A DNA stretch of 12,610 nt from Roseovarius sp. UBA3070 (GCA_002366775.1 DFBW01000024.1:1-12610), one strand, 5' to 3'. Positions 1 through 8,661 are shown, counted from the stretch's first letter. A program made the numbers and translations. The notes: generated from the letters alone by a model not told the origin.

Positions 1-365
1 CACGCATTGGGATGGCAGAAGCCACATCCCGCTCGGCCTTGGTGCTGTCGGGGGGAGAGCGGCAAAAGCTGGCTCTGGCCCGGGCCCTGATCCGCGCGCC
101 TGATGTGCTGTTTCTGGACGAGCCTTGCGCCTCACTGGACGGTCGCGCCATGCGCGAGATCGAAGCCTTGCTGGTGCAGGCCAACCAAGAGGGCACACGC
201 ATCATCATGTCCACCCACGACATGGGGCAGGCAAGGCGACTGGCCACGGAAGTGGTGTTTATCCTGCAAGGCAGAATTCACGAATTTGGACCTGCCAAAG
301 AGTTTTTTGCCTCACCCGACACCGCTGAGACCAGCGCCTTTTTGAAGGGTGATATCGTTGATTAG
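1..365 (+). CDS. tupC: Tungstate ABC transporter ATP-binding protein, C-terminal part (5' end outside the window)
   Basis: This is the 3' part of an ABC ATPase gene; the reading frame is open to the left edge (first full codon at base 3), so the Walker A region lies outside. Visible in order are the ABC signature LSGGERQ, Walker B VLFLDEP, the D-loop SLD and the switch histidine in STHD. Together these form the second half of a nucleotide-binding domain that would power import at the inner membrane. The ATPase family alone does not reveal the substrate. Tungstate is inferred because the next gene, which overlaps this one, encodes a TupA-type tungstate-binding protein; a TupB permease gene would be expected just upstream. 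The internal ATG at base 12 is not a credible start because the coding pattern continues upstream of it. A phosphate- or molybdate-type ATPase is the alternative reading. Confidence 0.85.
   Translation, partial: RIGMAEATSRSALVLSGGERQKLALARALIRAPDVLFLDEPCASLDGRAMREIEALLVQANQEGTRIIMSTHDMGQARRLATEVVFILQGRIHEFGPAKEFFASPDTAETSAFLKGDIVD
344..349 (+). promoter_or_regulatory. Ribosome binding site that selects a TTG start for tupA
   Basis: GAAGGG lies inside the end of tupC, 8 bases before TTG 358. The earlier in-frame GTG at 349 overlaps this motif and has no purine-rich sequence at a normal distance, so the site argues for the TTG start. Confidence 0.45.
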
Positions 366-1188
366 TAAATTGAATCCGATACTTAGGTATCTACTTGCTA
401 TACTCATGATGATGAGTGTCGGCACCGATGCCCAGGCCGGAGACATGAAACTGGCGGTCACCACATCGTTCCACAATTCGGGGCTTGCTGAGGTACTGCT
501 GCCCGAAATTGAAGCCGACACCGGGATCACCCTGCACCTACTGGTGGTGGGCACGGGGCAGGCTCTGCGTCTTGGCGCTGCCGGAGATGTGGATGCAGTT
601 CTGGTGCACGCGCGCGCAGCCGAGGACAGCTTTATCGCCAAGGGCCATGGCACCCACCGGCGCGAGATCATGTACAATGATTTTGTCCTTATTGGCCCGG
701 CGTCCGATCCGGCCAAACTGAGCGCGGCAAGCACCGCAACCGAGGCTTTGATCTCAATCGCCACAACGCAATCTTCCTTTGTCAGCCGCGGTGATGACAG
801 CGGCACCCACAAAAAAGAGCTGTCCTTGTGGAACGCCGCAAATGTGACCCCTGAGGGCGATTGGTACAAATCGGTAGGAGCCGGGATGGGGGCCGCGCTG
901 AACACGGCCTCGGGCATGGGCGCCTATGTCATGTCGGATCGCGCCAGTTGGCTGAACTTTGGCAACAAAGGCGGCTTGGCTTTGCTTTTTGCCGGGGATC
1001 CGGTGTTGTTCAACCAATATGCCTATTTGCCCGTAAACCCCGCCAATCATCCACATGTGAAGGCTGATTTAGCGGCTCAGCTTGAAACCTGGCTGACCTC
1101 GGACAGGGCAAGGATATTGATCAACGGCTATCAACTGTCGGGCGAACAACTGTTTACCTTTAACGCCGCAGCAGCCCAGCAGGATTAA
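358..1188 (+). CDS. tupA: Tungstate-binding periplasmic protein TupA
   Basis: Periplasmic solute-binding protein that captures tungstate for the Tup ABC importer, which supplies tungsto-enzymes. An N-terminal hydrophobic stretch ending near DAQAG is a signal peptide with likely cleavage after AQA. The mature protein starts with the oxyanion-binding stretch AVTTSFHNSG, followed by VGTGQALRLG, DAVLVHARA and REIMYNDFVLIGP, all hallmarks of TupA (COG2998). Later come SRGDDSGTHKKE and SGMGAYVMSDR. Total size, about 276 residues, is normal. The frame could start at GTG 349, but the only Shine-Dalgarno-like sequence, GAAGGG at 344-349, would cover that codon; it sits 8 bases before TTG 358, which I prefer. 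The gene overlaps the end of tupC by 8 bases, implying coupled translation. Molybdate binding is a weaker alternative. Confidence 0.88.
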   Translation: MISKLNPILRYLLAILMMMSVGTDAQAGDMKLAVTTSFHNSGLAEVLLPEIEADTGITLHLLVVGTGQALRLGAAGDVDAVLVHARAAEDSFIAKGHGTHRREIMYNDFVLIGPASDPAKLSAASTATEALISIATTQSSFVSRGDDSGTHKKELSLWNAANVTPEGDWYKSVGAGMGAALNTASGMGAYVMSDRASWLNFGNKGGLALLFAGDPVLFNQYAYLPVNPANHPHVKADLAAQLETWLTSDRARILINGYQLSGEQLFTFNAAAAQQD

Positions 1189-1198
1189 GCAGCACCAC

Positions 1199-1235
1199 GC
1201 GCGCATCCACACCCCGCGGTTAGGTTTGTGCGCGC
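1199..1235 (+). terminator. Inverted repeat after tupA, possible transcript end
   Basis: A 7-base-pair GC-only-plus-one stem (GCGCGCA / TGCGCGC) with a loop of about 23 bases begins 11 bases after the tupA stop codon. There is no downstream U-tract, so it is not a classical intrinsic terminator; it may only stabilise the 3' end of the tup transcript, or be chance in GC-rich DNA. Confidence 0.2.
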
Positions 1236-1362
1236 ATTGCGCATTATCGCTTTGCGGTTCGTTGTAAACCTCTTGTGATTGGACGACGCCAAACCATCAC
1301 TTCGGCGCCACCTTCATGAGCAGAGATCCGGGGCGGCAATGGGCGCAAAGCTGGTGCTTAAA

Positions 1363-1391
1363 TTGCATATACATAGTTATTACTGTTTACT
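1363..1391 (+). promoter_or_regulatory. Weak candidate sigma-70-like promoter for tamAB
   Basis: TTGCAT and TTTACT are separated by 17 bases in the AT-richer part of the gap, which would give a leader of about 175 bases before tamA. Match to consensus is poor, and the call rests mainly on location and base composition. Confidence 0.15.
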
Positions 1392-1561
1392 TTCATTGGA
1401 TTAACCCACTTTCCATCGCAAGCTCATCTGTATCATCACAGCTATGCGCCCTCGATTCTCATTAAAATCACATCACGTCCGGCTGGAAATTGCCGGTTTG
1501 ATCTTTTGTTGAATTCGATGGAGCACGTCGGCCAATCATGAGATACAAGAAGGTGAGGAAC

Positions 1562-1565
1562 GGAG
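1562..1565 (+). promoter_or_regulatory. Ribosome binding site for the GTG start of tamA
   Basis: GGAG ends 9 bases before GTG 1575, a good distance. A second purine-rich stretch (AGGTGAGG, 1551-1558) is further up. No ATG in this frame lies between the binding site and the signal peptide, supporting the GTG start. Confidence 0.5.
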
Positions 1566-1574
1566 CAGTGTACG

Positions 1575-3368
1575 GTGGGTCATTCGGCGATCAGGTCCTG
1601 GGCTTGGGCGGCGGCCTTTGTGGCAGTCGCACCTTTTGCTGTTGCCACCGAAGTTACACTGGATGCACCCGGCTTTGATGAGGTCGGATTGGGCTATCTG
1701 AACAAGGCCTCATTGACGATCGAAACGCTGAACACCCCCGAAGCCGCCACGCAGGATCTGGTGGCCGCAGCTCGGGCTGATTATGCCCGGTTGGTCGGTG
1801 TGCTGTATGAACTTGGGTATTTCGGCGGGGTGGTCCACATTTTTGTGGATGGGCGCGAGGCTGCCAATATCTCGCCTCTGACCTCACTCAGGGCAATTGA
1901 TACGATCAAGATCACAGTTCTGCCCGGTCCGGTGTTTTCCTTTTCATCCGCGCAGGTGCAGCCCCTGTCGCCCGCCACAGCCCTGCCCGAGGGTTTCGCC
2001 AAGGGGCAGCGCGCGTTTGGCAGTCTGGTGGGCGAAGCCGCTGACAAAGGTGTCGAAGGCTGGCGCAATATCGGCCATGCCAAGGCCCGCGTCGCCGATC
2101 AGTCCATCACCGCCGATCACCGCGCCAACACATTGGACGCGCGCATCACCATTGCACCGGGTCCACGCCTGACCTTTGGTGAAGTCGTGGTGCCAAATCC
2201 CAGCAATGTGCGCAATGAGCGCATTCGTGAAATCGCAGGTCTGCCCAGTGGTGATGTGTTTTCGCCCCAAGAGCTGGAAAAAGCCACGCGGCGTCTGCGG
2301 CGCACCGGCGCATTTCGCTCTGTTGTGTTGGAAGAAAATGCCGCCATCAGCCCCGGCGACACACAAGACATCAACGCATTTCTGACGGACGCCAAACCGC
2401 GCCGTGTGGGCGTTGGAGCAGAAGTATCTTCGCTTGAAGGGGTGGGGTTAAGTGGCTTTTGGCTGCACCGTAACCTGCTGGGCGGGGCCGAGCGTTTGCG
2501 TATTGACGCCCAAGCCAGCGGCATTGGCGGAGACACCGACGGGATCGACTATAGTTTTTCGGCCCGGTTCGAGCGTCCGGCCACGATCACACCGGATACC
2601 AGCCTCTATCTGGAAGCCGAGATCGAGCATCTTGACGAACCCGATTACAACGAAACCAGCGCCCGTGTTGAGGGCGGCTTTAGCCATATCTTTTCAGAAG
2701 AGCTGACCGGTGAAATCGGGCTGGCTTACCAGTATTCTGACATTGACGATGATGCAGGCCAGCGCAAACTGAACCATCTTTTGGTGCCAATTCGCTTGAC
2801 CTACGACAACCGCGATGACCCACTGGATGCCACCAAAGGGTATTATGCGGATGTGCAGCTGACACCTTTTGCGGGCCTGGATTCCAATGCCGCCGGGGCG
2901 CGGATCTATGCGGATCTGCGACACTATCTAACCGTAGGAAAGGATGATGGCATCACGCTGGCGGGCCGCATACAGGCCGGATCCATCGCCGGGGCCAGCC
3001 TGACCGATCTACCGCCCGATATGCTGTTCTTCTCAGGCGGGGCGGGCACAGTGCGCGGTCAGGGCTATCAATCATTGGCCGTCGATCTGGGCGGTGGCTT
3101 GCGGTTAGGCGGGCGATCATTGCTGGCGCTTTCAGGCGAAATCCGGGCTGATCTGTTCACCGAATGGTCCATCGTTGGCTTTGCCGATGCTGGCTTTGTC
3201 GGCGAAAACGCCTGGGGATCAGACAATGGAGACTGGCATTCCGGCGGCGGCTTGGGTGTACGATATGACACCGGGTTTGGCCCGATCCGGGTGGATGTGG
3301 CCACACCGTTTGACAATGACGTTGGCAAGGATTTTGAGCTTTATGTCGGCATTGGGCAGGCCTTCTGA
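1575..3368 (+). CDS. tamA: Outer-membrane translocation and assembly module protein TamA (Omp85 family)
   Basis: TamA is a beta-barrel protein of the outer membrane that works with TamB in inserting some outer-membrane proteins and in envelope lipid homeostasis. The 597-residue product starts at GTG with a signal peptide, likely cleaved after AVA at residues 22-24. POTRA-like repeats occupy about residues 25-275; the last is clearest, with GEVVVPNPSNVRNERIREIA and the FSPQELEKATRRLRRTGAF segment. The barrel follows from about 276 to the end, with the conserved TYDNRDDPLDATKG turn at 409-422, the loop-6 motif VRGQGY at 493-498, and a final strand ending in Phe (GIGQAF), the usual beta-signal for recognition by the Bam machine. 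Length matches TamA rather than BamA (about 800 residues with five POTRA domains). Its stop codon overlaps the start of tamB (TGATG). Confidence 0.93.
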   Translation: MGHSAIRSWAWAAAFVAVAPFAVATEVTLDAPGFDEVGLGYLNKASLTIETLNTPEAATQDLVAAARADYARLVGVLYELGYFGGVVHIFVDGREAANISPLTSLRAIDTIKITVLPGPVFSFSSAQVQPLSPATALPEGFAKGQRAFGSLVGEAADKGVEGWRNIGHAKARVADQSITADHRANTLDARITIAPGPRLTFGEVVVPNPSNVRNERIREIAGLPSGDVFSPQELEKATRRLRRTGAFRSVVLEENAAISPGDTQDINAFLTDAKPRRVGVGAEVSSLEGVGLSGFWLHRNLLGGAERLRIDAQASGIGGDTDGIDYSFSARFERPATITPDTSLYLEAEIEHLDEPDYNETSARVEGGFSHIFSEELTGEIGLAYQYSDIDDDAGQRKLNHLLVPIRLTYDNRDDPLDATKGYYADVQLTPFAGLDSNAAGARIYADLRHYLTVGKDDGITLAGRIQAGSIAGASLTDLPPDMLFFSGGAGTVRGQGYQSLAVDLGGGLRLGGRSLLALSGEIRADLFTEWSIVGFADAGFVGENAWGSDNGDWHSGGGLGVRYDTGFGPIRVDVATPFDNDVGKDFELYVGIGQAF

Positions 3369-6300
3369 TGCGCCTGTTCCTGATCATCAGCTTTGTTCTG
3401 AGTTTCGCCAATACGCTGGCGGCCCAAGAACTGGCGGCCCAAGACACGCCCGATGACAAAACCTATCTGGAGAACCTGCTTCAGGATACGCTATCAGGCG
3501 CCGGCCATAGCGTCACCGTCACCGGTTTTACCGGCGCGCTGTCGTCACAGGCCAAGCTTGATCTGCTGACAATCGCAGATAGGGACGGCATCTGGTTAAC
3601 CATGCGCGATGCCACGTTGATCTGGTCGCGCAGCGCGCTGTTATCAGGGCACTTGGATGTAACCGAGCTGAGCGCCGCCGAGGTTGAAATTCCGCGCCTG
3701 CCGATCAACCAGAAACGCCTGAGCACCCAGGATGCGCAGGCAGGCACATTTGCCTTGCCTGAGTTGCCCGTGTCGCTTGATGTGAAAAAGATCGGGATCA
3801 CAAAGGTCACCCTCGGCAAAGACGTCATCGGAGAGCCTGCGACCCTATCAACCCATGGCTCCTTTGCCCTTAGTGAAGGCACCGGGGAGGCCGATCTTGA
3901 TATTCAGCGGTTGGATCGCGACGATCAAATCACACTTGATGCCAGTTTTTCCAACGCCACGCGGCAATTGGCACTGGAGCTCAATTTTGACGAATCCGAA
4001 GGCGGGCTGGTGTCTTCTGTCTTGCGTATTCCTGGCGCGCCTTCCTTGCAAATGCAGGTCTCGGGCAAGGCGCCAATCTCTGATTACTCCGCACGCATTG
4101 CGCTCACGTCGGATGGCGCGCATCGGTTCGGCGGGACATTTGATATCGCCGCCCTCTCCTCTGAGGCGGATGTAGGGTATGGATTTGGGGCAGCCCTCAG
4201 CGGCGATGTGCGCCCGTTGTTCATCGCCGATCTGCATCCCTTCTTTGGCGAAAACTCCACGCTTGATCTGCACGGCAGCCTTTTCTCAAATGGGCAGTTG
4301 GTACTGGATCAATTGGATATCTCTTCAGGCGCAATGCAGTTGAGCAGTGAGCTGGCACTGACCCCGGAAGGTTGGCCGGAACGGTTTGGCCTTTACGGCG
4401 AGATCAGAACAGATGCGCCTGTACGGTTGCCAATCACTGGCCCCGCCACGACGCTGAATTCAGCCGAGTTTACCGCCAGCTATGATATCGGCCAGAGCGA
4501 GGCATGGACCACCACAATGCAGATTCACGGGTTTGAACGTGATGGGTTGTCGGTGGCTGGCGCGCAAATTATTGGCTCGGGCAATATTGGCACGCGGCCC
4601 TTGCGTCAGGTCAGCGCTGATCTGTTCTTTGATGCCTCAGGGATAGATCACACAAACGCCGCCTTTGCGCAGGCCCTTGGGCCACAAGCCAACGGCCAGC
4701 TGGTGCTGGATTGGAAGCCCGATACACCGCTTGCCATATCAAATATCCTGCTGCACTCGGGCACAACAACGCTGCGCGCACGTGGGACGGTCGATGGGTT
4801 GGACACAGGGCTTGTCACCAAAGGCGAGGCCACGCTTGTCACCAATGATCTGGCCCGTTTCCAAAAGCTGGCCGACCGGCGTATCAGCGGTACGGCCAAA
4901 ATACAGGTGATTGGCGAGATTGCCCCTTTGAGCGGGGCATTTGATGCGAGGGTGCGCGCCATCACCCAAGAATTGCAAGTGGATGAGCCGCAGATTGACC
5001 CTGTTCTCAAGGGGCAAAGCACGCTGGAAGTTGACATCGCCCGCACCACCGAGGGCACAAAGCTGCGCCATTTGGACATTCACAATGATGCTGTGTCGGC
5101 CAAGGCCTCGGGCCAATTGAATGCAGATGCGGGTCAGTTGGAGATGCTGGCCGAACTGAGCGACATTGCCCTGATTGAGCCGCGTTTAAGCGGACCGGCC
5201 CGCATCGACAGCGCCTTTGGCTGGCAGCGCGGGTCAGGTGTGAGCGTATCGCGGTTGCAGGCAACTGTGGCCGAGGCGAGGATCTCGGCCAAGGGCACAT
5301 TGGCCCCCTCAAAACCGGGCTTGCCAGTTGCCGGTGAACTTACAATGGCGGCGCAGGATTTATCGCGGTTCTCCAAATTGGCGGGCAAGCCAATGGCCGG
5401 CACAATCACCCTTGATCTAAGTGGCTCGGGCCTTGTCCGCAAAAACCAATGGGATGTGGAGGGCACGCTAAAGGGGTTTGCTTTCCGCTCGGGGGTGGCC
5501 GAGCTGGACAGATTGGTCGCCGGATCACTTGAGGCTGTGTTTTCGGGTGCTGTGGGGGGGGATGTGCCAGACCTGCGGTATCTCAAACTGACCTCACCGC
5601 GCCTGTTGGTCAATGCCTCGGGCGATGGGCCGGGGGCACCAGTGGCGGTGTCCGGGCGGCTGTCTGATCTGGGTATCCTTGCCCCCGGTTTTGACGGCCC
5701 CGCCACCGCCCGCGGGACGTTGACACCGCGCGATGCACAGGCCGGTCAGCTGGGCGTTGTGCTTGATGCCACTGGGCCCGGCGGGACCAGCGCGCAGATC
5801 ACCGGCGAGGTCTATGACCACGCTCAGCGTCTGGCTTTGACCATGGTGGGAGAGGCCCCACTGGGATTGGTCAACCGTTTCATCAAACCCCGGTCGGTGC
5901 AGGGGCTGGCACGGTTCGATCTGCGGGCGGACGGCCCGCCAAAGCTGTCGTCGTTGTCAGGCACTATGACATTTGAAGGCGCGCGCGCGTCACTGCCAAC
6001 CCTGAATTACGCCCTGAGCAATCTGTCCGGCAACGCTCAGTTGGCGGCAGGTCGCGCCGAGGTTTCTGTGACGGGTGATGCCGGCACAGGCGGTCAGTTC
6101 CTGATCACCGGGCCGGTGCAGTTGGCCAAGTCATTTCCGGGCAACCTGGCTGTTACGTTGACAAATCTGGGGTTGTTTGACCCGACGCTGTATCAAACCA
6201 CGGTGAACGGCACGCTGAATATCGCGGGCAATCTGGTGGGTGGCGCGCGAGTGGACGGTGTTTTGGCCCTTGGCCCATCCGAATTGCGCGTGCCCTCGGG

Positions 6301-7111
6301 CAGTGGCTCGATCGTGGGCACCTTGCCTGACATCACACATTTGTATGAACCCACAGCAGTGCGTACCACCCGCGACCGCGCCGGGTTGATTGAAACCATG
6401 AAGGCCAGCCCGGCCATCTATCCTATCGACATCACCATCAATGCGCCCCGGCGGATATTTGTGCGGGGTCGTGGGCTTGATGCCGAATTGGGTGGCAGTC
6501 TGCGCGTGACTGGCACCACCGCTGACATGCGCCCCGCAGGCGTGTTTGAGTTGATCCGCGGGCGGCTTGATATTTTGGGGAAGCGGCTGGAGCTGACCGA
6601 CGGGTTGATTGACCTGCGCGGTGCATTTGATCCATATCTGCGTTTTGTGGCCGAGACCACGGCGGATGATGTGCTGGTCATGGTGATCATTGAGGGCCTT
6701 GCCAGCGCGCCCAATGTCATCTTCCAATCCAGCCCGGACCTGCCACAGGAGGAGGTTGTCGCGCGCCTGTTGTTTGGCCGCGATCTGGGGTCAATGTCGG
6801 CATTTCAGGCCGCACAGCTGGTGTCGGCTGTGGCCACGTTGTCGGGGCAGTATACGGGTGGCATCACCGGGCGGCTGCGTGACAGTCTGGGTCTGTCTGA
6901 TCTGGATATCACCACCACCGATGAAGGCGCCACGCAGTTCAAGGTGGGTGCCTATATTTCCAAGAATGTCTATTCCGAAGTGAGCGCGGACAGTGAAGGC
7001 AATCAGGAGATCAACCTCAACCTCGATGTCTCCAAACATGTGACCCTCAAGGGCAGCGTCAGCAATGACGGCAACACCGGGGTCGGGGTGTTCTTTGAGA
7101 AGGATTATTGA
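3368..7111 (+). CDS. tamB: Translocation and assembly module protein TamB (DUF490 / AsmA-like bridge protein)
   Basis: TamB is a very long beta-rich protein that spans the periplasm from inner to outer membrane, binds TamA and is implicated in phospholipid transport and outer-membrane protein assembly. The product has 1247 residues, close to the E. coli protein. Residues 1-20 are a hydrophobic export signal; the AAQ/E junction looks cleavable, whereas E. coli TamB keeps an N-terminal anchor, so the mode of inner-membrane attachment is uncertain here. The middle is low-complexity beta-strand repeat with many Gly, Asp and Leu, typical of the hydrophobic groove. The C-terminal DUF490 domain (about residue 930 to the end) contains PIDITINAPRRIFVRGRGL, AGVFELIRGRLDILGKRLEL and the diagnostic SPDLPQEEVVARLLFGRDL. 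It starts at ATG 3368 within the tamA stop codon, so the two are translationally coupled. Confidence 0.93.
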   Translation: MRLFLIISFVLSFANTLAAQELAAQDTPDDKTYLENLLQDTLSGAGHSVTVTGFTGALSSQAKLDLLTIADRDGIWLTMRDATLIWSRSALLSGHLDVTELSAAEVEIPRLPINQKRLSTQDAQAGTFALPELPVSLDVKKIGITKVTLGKDVIGEPATLSTHGSFALSEGTGEADLDIQRLDRDDQITLDASFSNATRQLALELNFDESEGGLVSSVLRIPGAPSLQMQVSGKAPISDYSARIALTSDGAHRFGGTFDIAALSSEADVGYGFGAALSGDVRPLFIADLHPFFGENSTLDLHGSLFSNGQLVLDQLDISSGAMQLSSELALTPEGWPERFGLYGEIRTDAPVRLPITGPATTLNSAEFTASYDIGQSEAWTTTMQIHGFERDGLSVAGAQIIGSGNIGTRPLRQVSADLFFDASGIDHTNAAFAQALGPQANGQLVLDWKPDTPLAISNILLHSGTTTLRARGTVDGLDTGLVTKGEATLVTNDLARFQKLADRRISGTAKIQVIGEIAPLSGAFDARVRAITQELQVDEPQIDPVLKGQSTLEVDIARTTEGTKLRHLDIHNDAVSAKASGQLNADAGQLEMLAELSDIALIEPRLSGPARIDSAFGWQRGSGVSVSRLQATVAEARISAKGTLAPSKPGLPVAGELTMAAQDLSRFSKLAGKPMAGTITLDLSGSGLVRKNQWDVEGTLKGFAFRSGVAELDRLVAGSLEAVFSGAVGGDVPDLRYLKLTSPRLLVNASGDGPGAPVAVSGRLSDLGILAPGFDGPATARGTLTPRDAQAGQLGVVLDATGPGGTSAQITGEVYDHAQRLALTMVGEAPLGLVNRFIKPRSVQGLARFDLRADGPPKLSSLSGTMTFEGARASLPTLNYALSNLSGNAQLAAGRAEVSVTGDAGTGGQFLITGPVQLAKSFPGNLAVTLTNLGLFDPTLYQTTVNGTLNIAGNLVGGARVDGVLALGPSELRVPSGSGSIVGTLPDITHLYEPTAVRTTRDRAGLIETMKASPAIYPIDITINAPRRIFVRGRGLDAELGGSLRVTGTTADMRPAGVFELIRGRLDILGKRLELTDGLIDLRGAFDPYLRFVAETTADDVLVMVIIEGLASAPNVIFQSSPDLPQEEVVARLLFGRDLGSMSAFQAAQLVSAVATLSGQYTGGITGRLRDSLGLSDLDITTTDEGATQFKVGAYISKNVYSEVSADSEGNQEINLNLDVSKHVTLKGSVSNDGNTGVGVFFEKDY
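3416..3445 (+). repeat. Short tandem duplication at the TamB signal-peptide end
   Basis: The 15-base unit CTGGCGGCCCAAGAA is followed directly by a copy differing only in its last base. It encodes LAAQE-LAAQD (residues 17-26), giving two successive Ala-rich candidate cleavage sites. Replication slippage is the simple origin. Confidence 0.8.
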
Positions 7112-7139
7112 GGCGTTGGTTGCTGGCCAGATGTTTGAC

Positions 7140-7163
7140 CCAGAGCACCGGGGCGCTTTCTGG
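7140..7163. terminator. Bidirectional hairpin between convergent tamB and glpK
   Basis: In the 54-base gap between the two stop codons, CCAG 7140-7143 pairs with CTGG 7160-7163. Inside it AGC 7144-7146 pairs with GCT 7155-7157. Read on the minus strand, the inner arm becomes a five-pair stem including one G-U pair, with a two-base bulge. A short CTTT follows on the plus side and overlaps the glpK stop codon. No long T-run is present on either side, so it is a modest shared terminator candidate. Confidence 0.4.
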
Positions 7164-7165
7164 CT

Positions 7166-8647
7166 TTAGACTGACAGTGTTGCGGCCACGGCCCGTTGCC
7201 AGCGCGCATATTTAGCATCACGCACATCAGCCTGCATTCCCGGCTCAAACCGGCGATCACGGTGCCATTCACGGGCAAACTCATCCATTGCGGGGTACAT
7301 CCCCACCTGCATCCCTGCCAACCATGCAGCGCCCAGCGCTGTGGTTTCCAATACGGTGGGCCGATCCACCGGCGCGCCGATGACGTCGGCCAAAAATTGC
7401 ATGGTCCAGTCCGATGCACTCATCCCGCCATCAACCCGTAAGACGGCCTCGCCTCCGCCGCCGTGCCAATCAGCGCGCATCGCTTCAAGCAGGTCACGGG
7501 TTTGAAACCCCACGCTTTGCAACGCGGCGCGTGACATTTCGTTTGCGCCTGTCGCGCGGGTCAGACCATAGACAGCGCCGCGGCACTCCGCATTCCAATA
7601 AGGTGCCCCCAAGCCGGTAAAGGCCGGAACAATGATCACATCCTGCCCGTCATCCGCCGCAGCGGCGTTGGCCTGCGTATCCTTGGCATCCGCAATGATC
7701 TTTAGCCCATCGCGCAGCCATTGCACCACCGCCCCCGCCACAAAGATCGAGCCTTCAAGCGCATAGGTCGGCACCCCATCCAGCTGATAGGCAATCGTGG
7801 TCAGAAGCCGGTTTTGCGAAACAACCGGAGTTTCGCCAGTGTTCAGCAAGGCAAAACATCCGGTGCCATAGGTAGATTTCATCATGCCGGGTTGAAAACA
7901 CGCCTGCCCCACGGTGGCAGCCTGCTGATCACCCGCAACGCCGCGAATGGGGATGGATTTGCCCAACAGATCAGCATCCGTTTCGCCAAAATCAGCGGCA
8001 CAATCACGCACTTTGGGTAGCATCTGCATCGGCACATTCAGCAAATCACACATGCGGCGGCTCCAACGCCCGTCACGAATGTCATACAGCATCGTACGCG
8101 AGGCATTGGTGGCATCCGTGGCATGCACTCGCCCGCCCGTCAGCCGCCAAATCAGATAGCTGTCTACTGTTCCAAACAGCAGCTCGCCTGCCTCGGCACG
8201 CGCCCGCGCACCCGCCACATTGTCCAGAATCCAAGCCAGCTTTGTGCCTGAGAAATAGGGATCCAGCAGCAGGCCTGTGCGTTCGGCCACCATCGCCTCG
8301 TGGCCTGCTTCACGCAGGGAGCGGCAGGTTTCGGCGGTGCGGCGGTCTTGCCAGACGATGGCGTTGTGGATCGCCTTGCCGGTGGATTTGTCCCAAACAA
8401 CAGTGGTTTCGCGCTGATTGGTGATGCCAATGGCCGCAATCTGAGCATCTGGAATTTGCGCCATCGCCTTGCGGCAGGTGGCCAATGTGGTTGCCCATAA
8501 ATCCTCAGGATCATGTTCAACCCACCCAGATTGCGGAAAGTGCTGGGGAAACTCCTGCTGGGCGGTTGTTGCCACCTGCATCGCCCCATCAAACAGGATC
8601 GCCCGCGAGGAAGTCGTGCCCTGATCTATCGCCAGAATGTAACCCAT
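7166..8647 (-). CDS. glpK: Glycerol kinase
   Basis: Cytoplasmic FGGY-family kinase that phosphorylates glycerol with ATP to sn-glycerol 3-phosphate, trapping it for GlpD. The N-terminal phosphate-binding motif [17 protein letters not shown] is present, followed by the substrate-contact region [13 protein letters not shown] and IVWQDRRTA. Further on are [39 protein letters not shown] and the C-terminal [18 protein letters not shown], all standard for GlpK. Length (493 residues) is normal with no interruption. Two in-frame ATGs exist, at 8653 and 8647. AAGGA, which overlaps the glpD stop codon, is only 3 bases from the first but 9 from the second, so I choose 8647. The gene follows glpD by 12 bases and is last in the minus-strand row. 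Confidence 0.96.
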   Translation of the reverse strand: MGYILAIDQGTTSSRAILFDGAMQVATTAQQEFPQHFPQSGWVEHDPEDLWATTLATCRKAMAQIPDAQIAAIGITNQRETTVVWDKSTGKAIHNAIVWQDRRTAETCRSLREAGHEAMVAERTGLLLDPYFSGTKLAWILDNVAGARARAEAGELLFGTVDSYLIWRLTGGRVHATDATNASRTMLYDIRDGRWSRRMCDLLNVPMQMLPKVRDCAADFGETDADLLGKSIPIRGVAGDQQAATVGQACFQPGMMKSTYGTGCFALLNTGETPVVSQNRLLTTIAYQLDGVPTYALEGSIFVAGAVVQWLRDGLKIIADAKDTQANAAAADDGQDVIIVPAFTGLGAPYWNAECRGAVYGLTRATGANEMSRAALQSVGFQTRDLLEAMRADWHGGGGEAVLRVDGGMSASDWTMQFLADVIGAPVDRPTVLETTALGAAWLAGMQVGMYPAMDEFAREWHRDRRFEPGMQADVRDAKYARWQRAVAATLSV

Positions 8648-8656
8648 CGCCATTCG

Positions 8657-8661
8657 TCCTT
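8657..8661 (-). promoter_or_regulatory. Ribosome binding site deciding the glpK start
   Basis: AAGGA overlaps the TAA stop of glpD. Its 9-base distance to ATG 8647, against 3 bases to ATG 8653, favours the second ATG and implies that glpK translation depends on glpD. Confidence 0.55.

Larger units (their letters stand above)
1189..1574. other. 386-base intergenic region between tupA and tamA
   Basis: No convincing gene is visible. Just after tupA an inverted repeat (GCGCGCA at 1199-1205 with TGCGCGC at 1229-1235) could form a stem, but no T-run follows. From about 1360 to 1470 the sequence turns markedly AT-richer than its surroundings, which suits a promoter for tamAB; the best pair of boxes I can find is TTGCAT (1363-1368) and TTTACT (1386-1391), 17 bases apart and a poor match to consensus. 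A second small inverted repeat, CCGGC 1479-1483 with GCCGG 1492-1496, precedes a T-rich stretch and may be a weak terminator or leader structure. No tRNA or recognisable riboswitch was found by eye. Confidence 0.5.

Noticed and set aside
312..917. A 201-codon open frame on the minus strand opposite tupA.
   Set aside because: It is a shadow of tupA in GC-rich DNA; the plus-strand frame contains clear TupA motifs and the antisense product has none.
1316..1465. A 49-codon open frame on the plus strand within the tupA-tamA gap, starting at an ATG.
   Set aside because: No ribosome binding site precedes it, the composition (many Ser, Trp, Cys) is unlike neighbouring proteins, and it resembles no family I know; a frame this short is expected by chance.
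1479..1496. CCGGC/GCCGG inverted repeat followed by a T-rich stretch, considered as an intrinsic terminator.
   Set aside because: The stem is only five pairs, the T-stretch is broken, and it lies about 290 bases after tupA and near tamA, so a firm terminator call is not justified.
1538..1678. An ATG frame beginning shortly before tamA with a short basic N-terminus, overlapping the tamA start in another frame.
   Set aside because: It reads out of frame into the tamA signal-peptide region and stops after about 46 codons; the GTG start at 1575 with a proper signal peptide explains the sequence.
3047..3071. TamA loop-6 motif reads VRGQGY rather than VRGF or VRGY, considered as a possible loss-of-function change.
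   Set aside because: The key Arg-Gly is intact and, as far as I recall, inserted residues before the aromatic are common in alphaproteobacterial TamA, so it is not notable.
5134..5706. A 190-codon minus-strand open frame inside tamB, rich in Pro, Ser and Arg.
   Set aside because: The composition is typical of an antisense reading of a GC-rich gene; no motif or ribosome binding site is seen.
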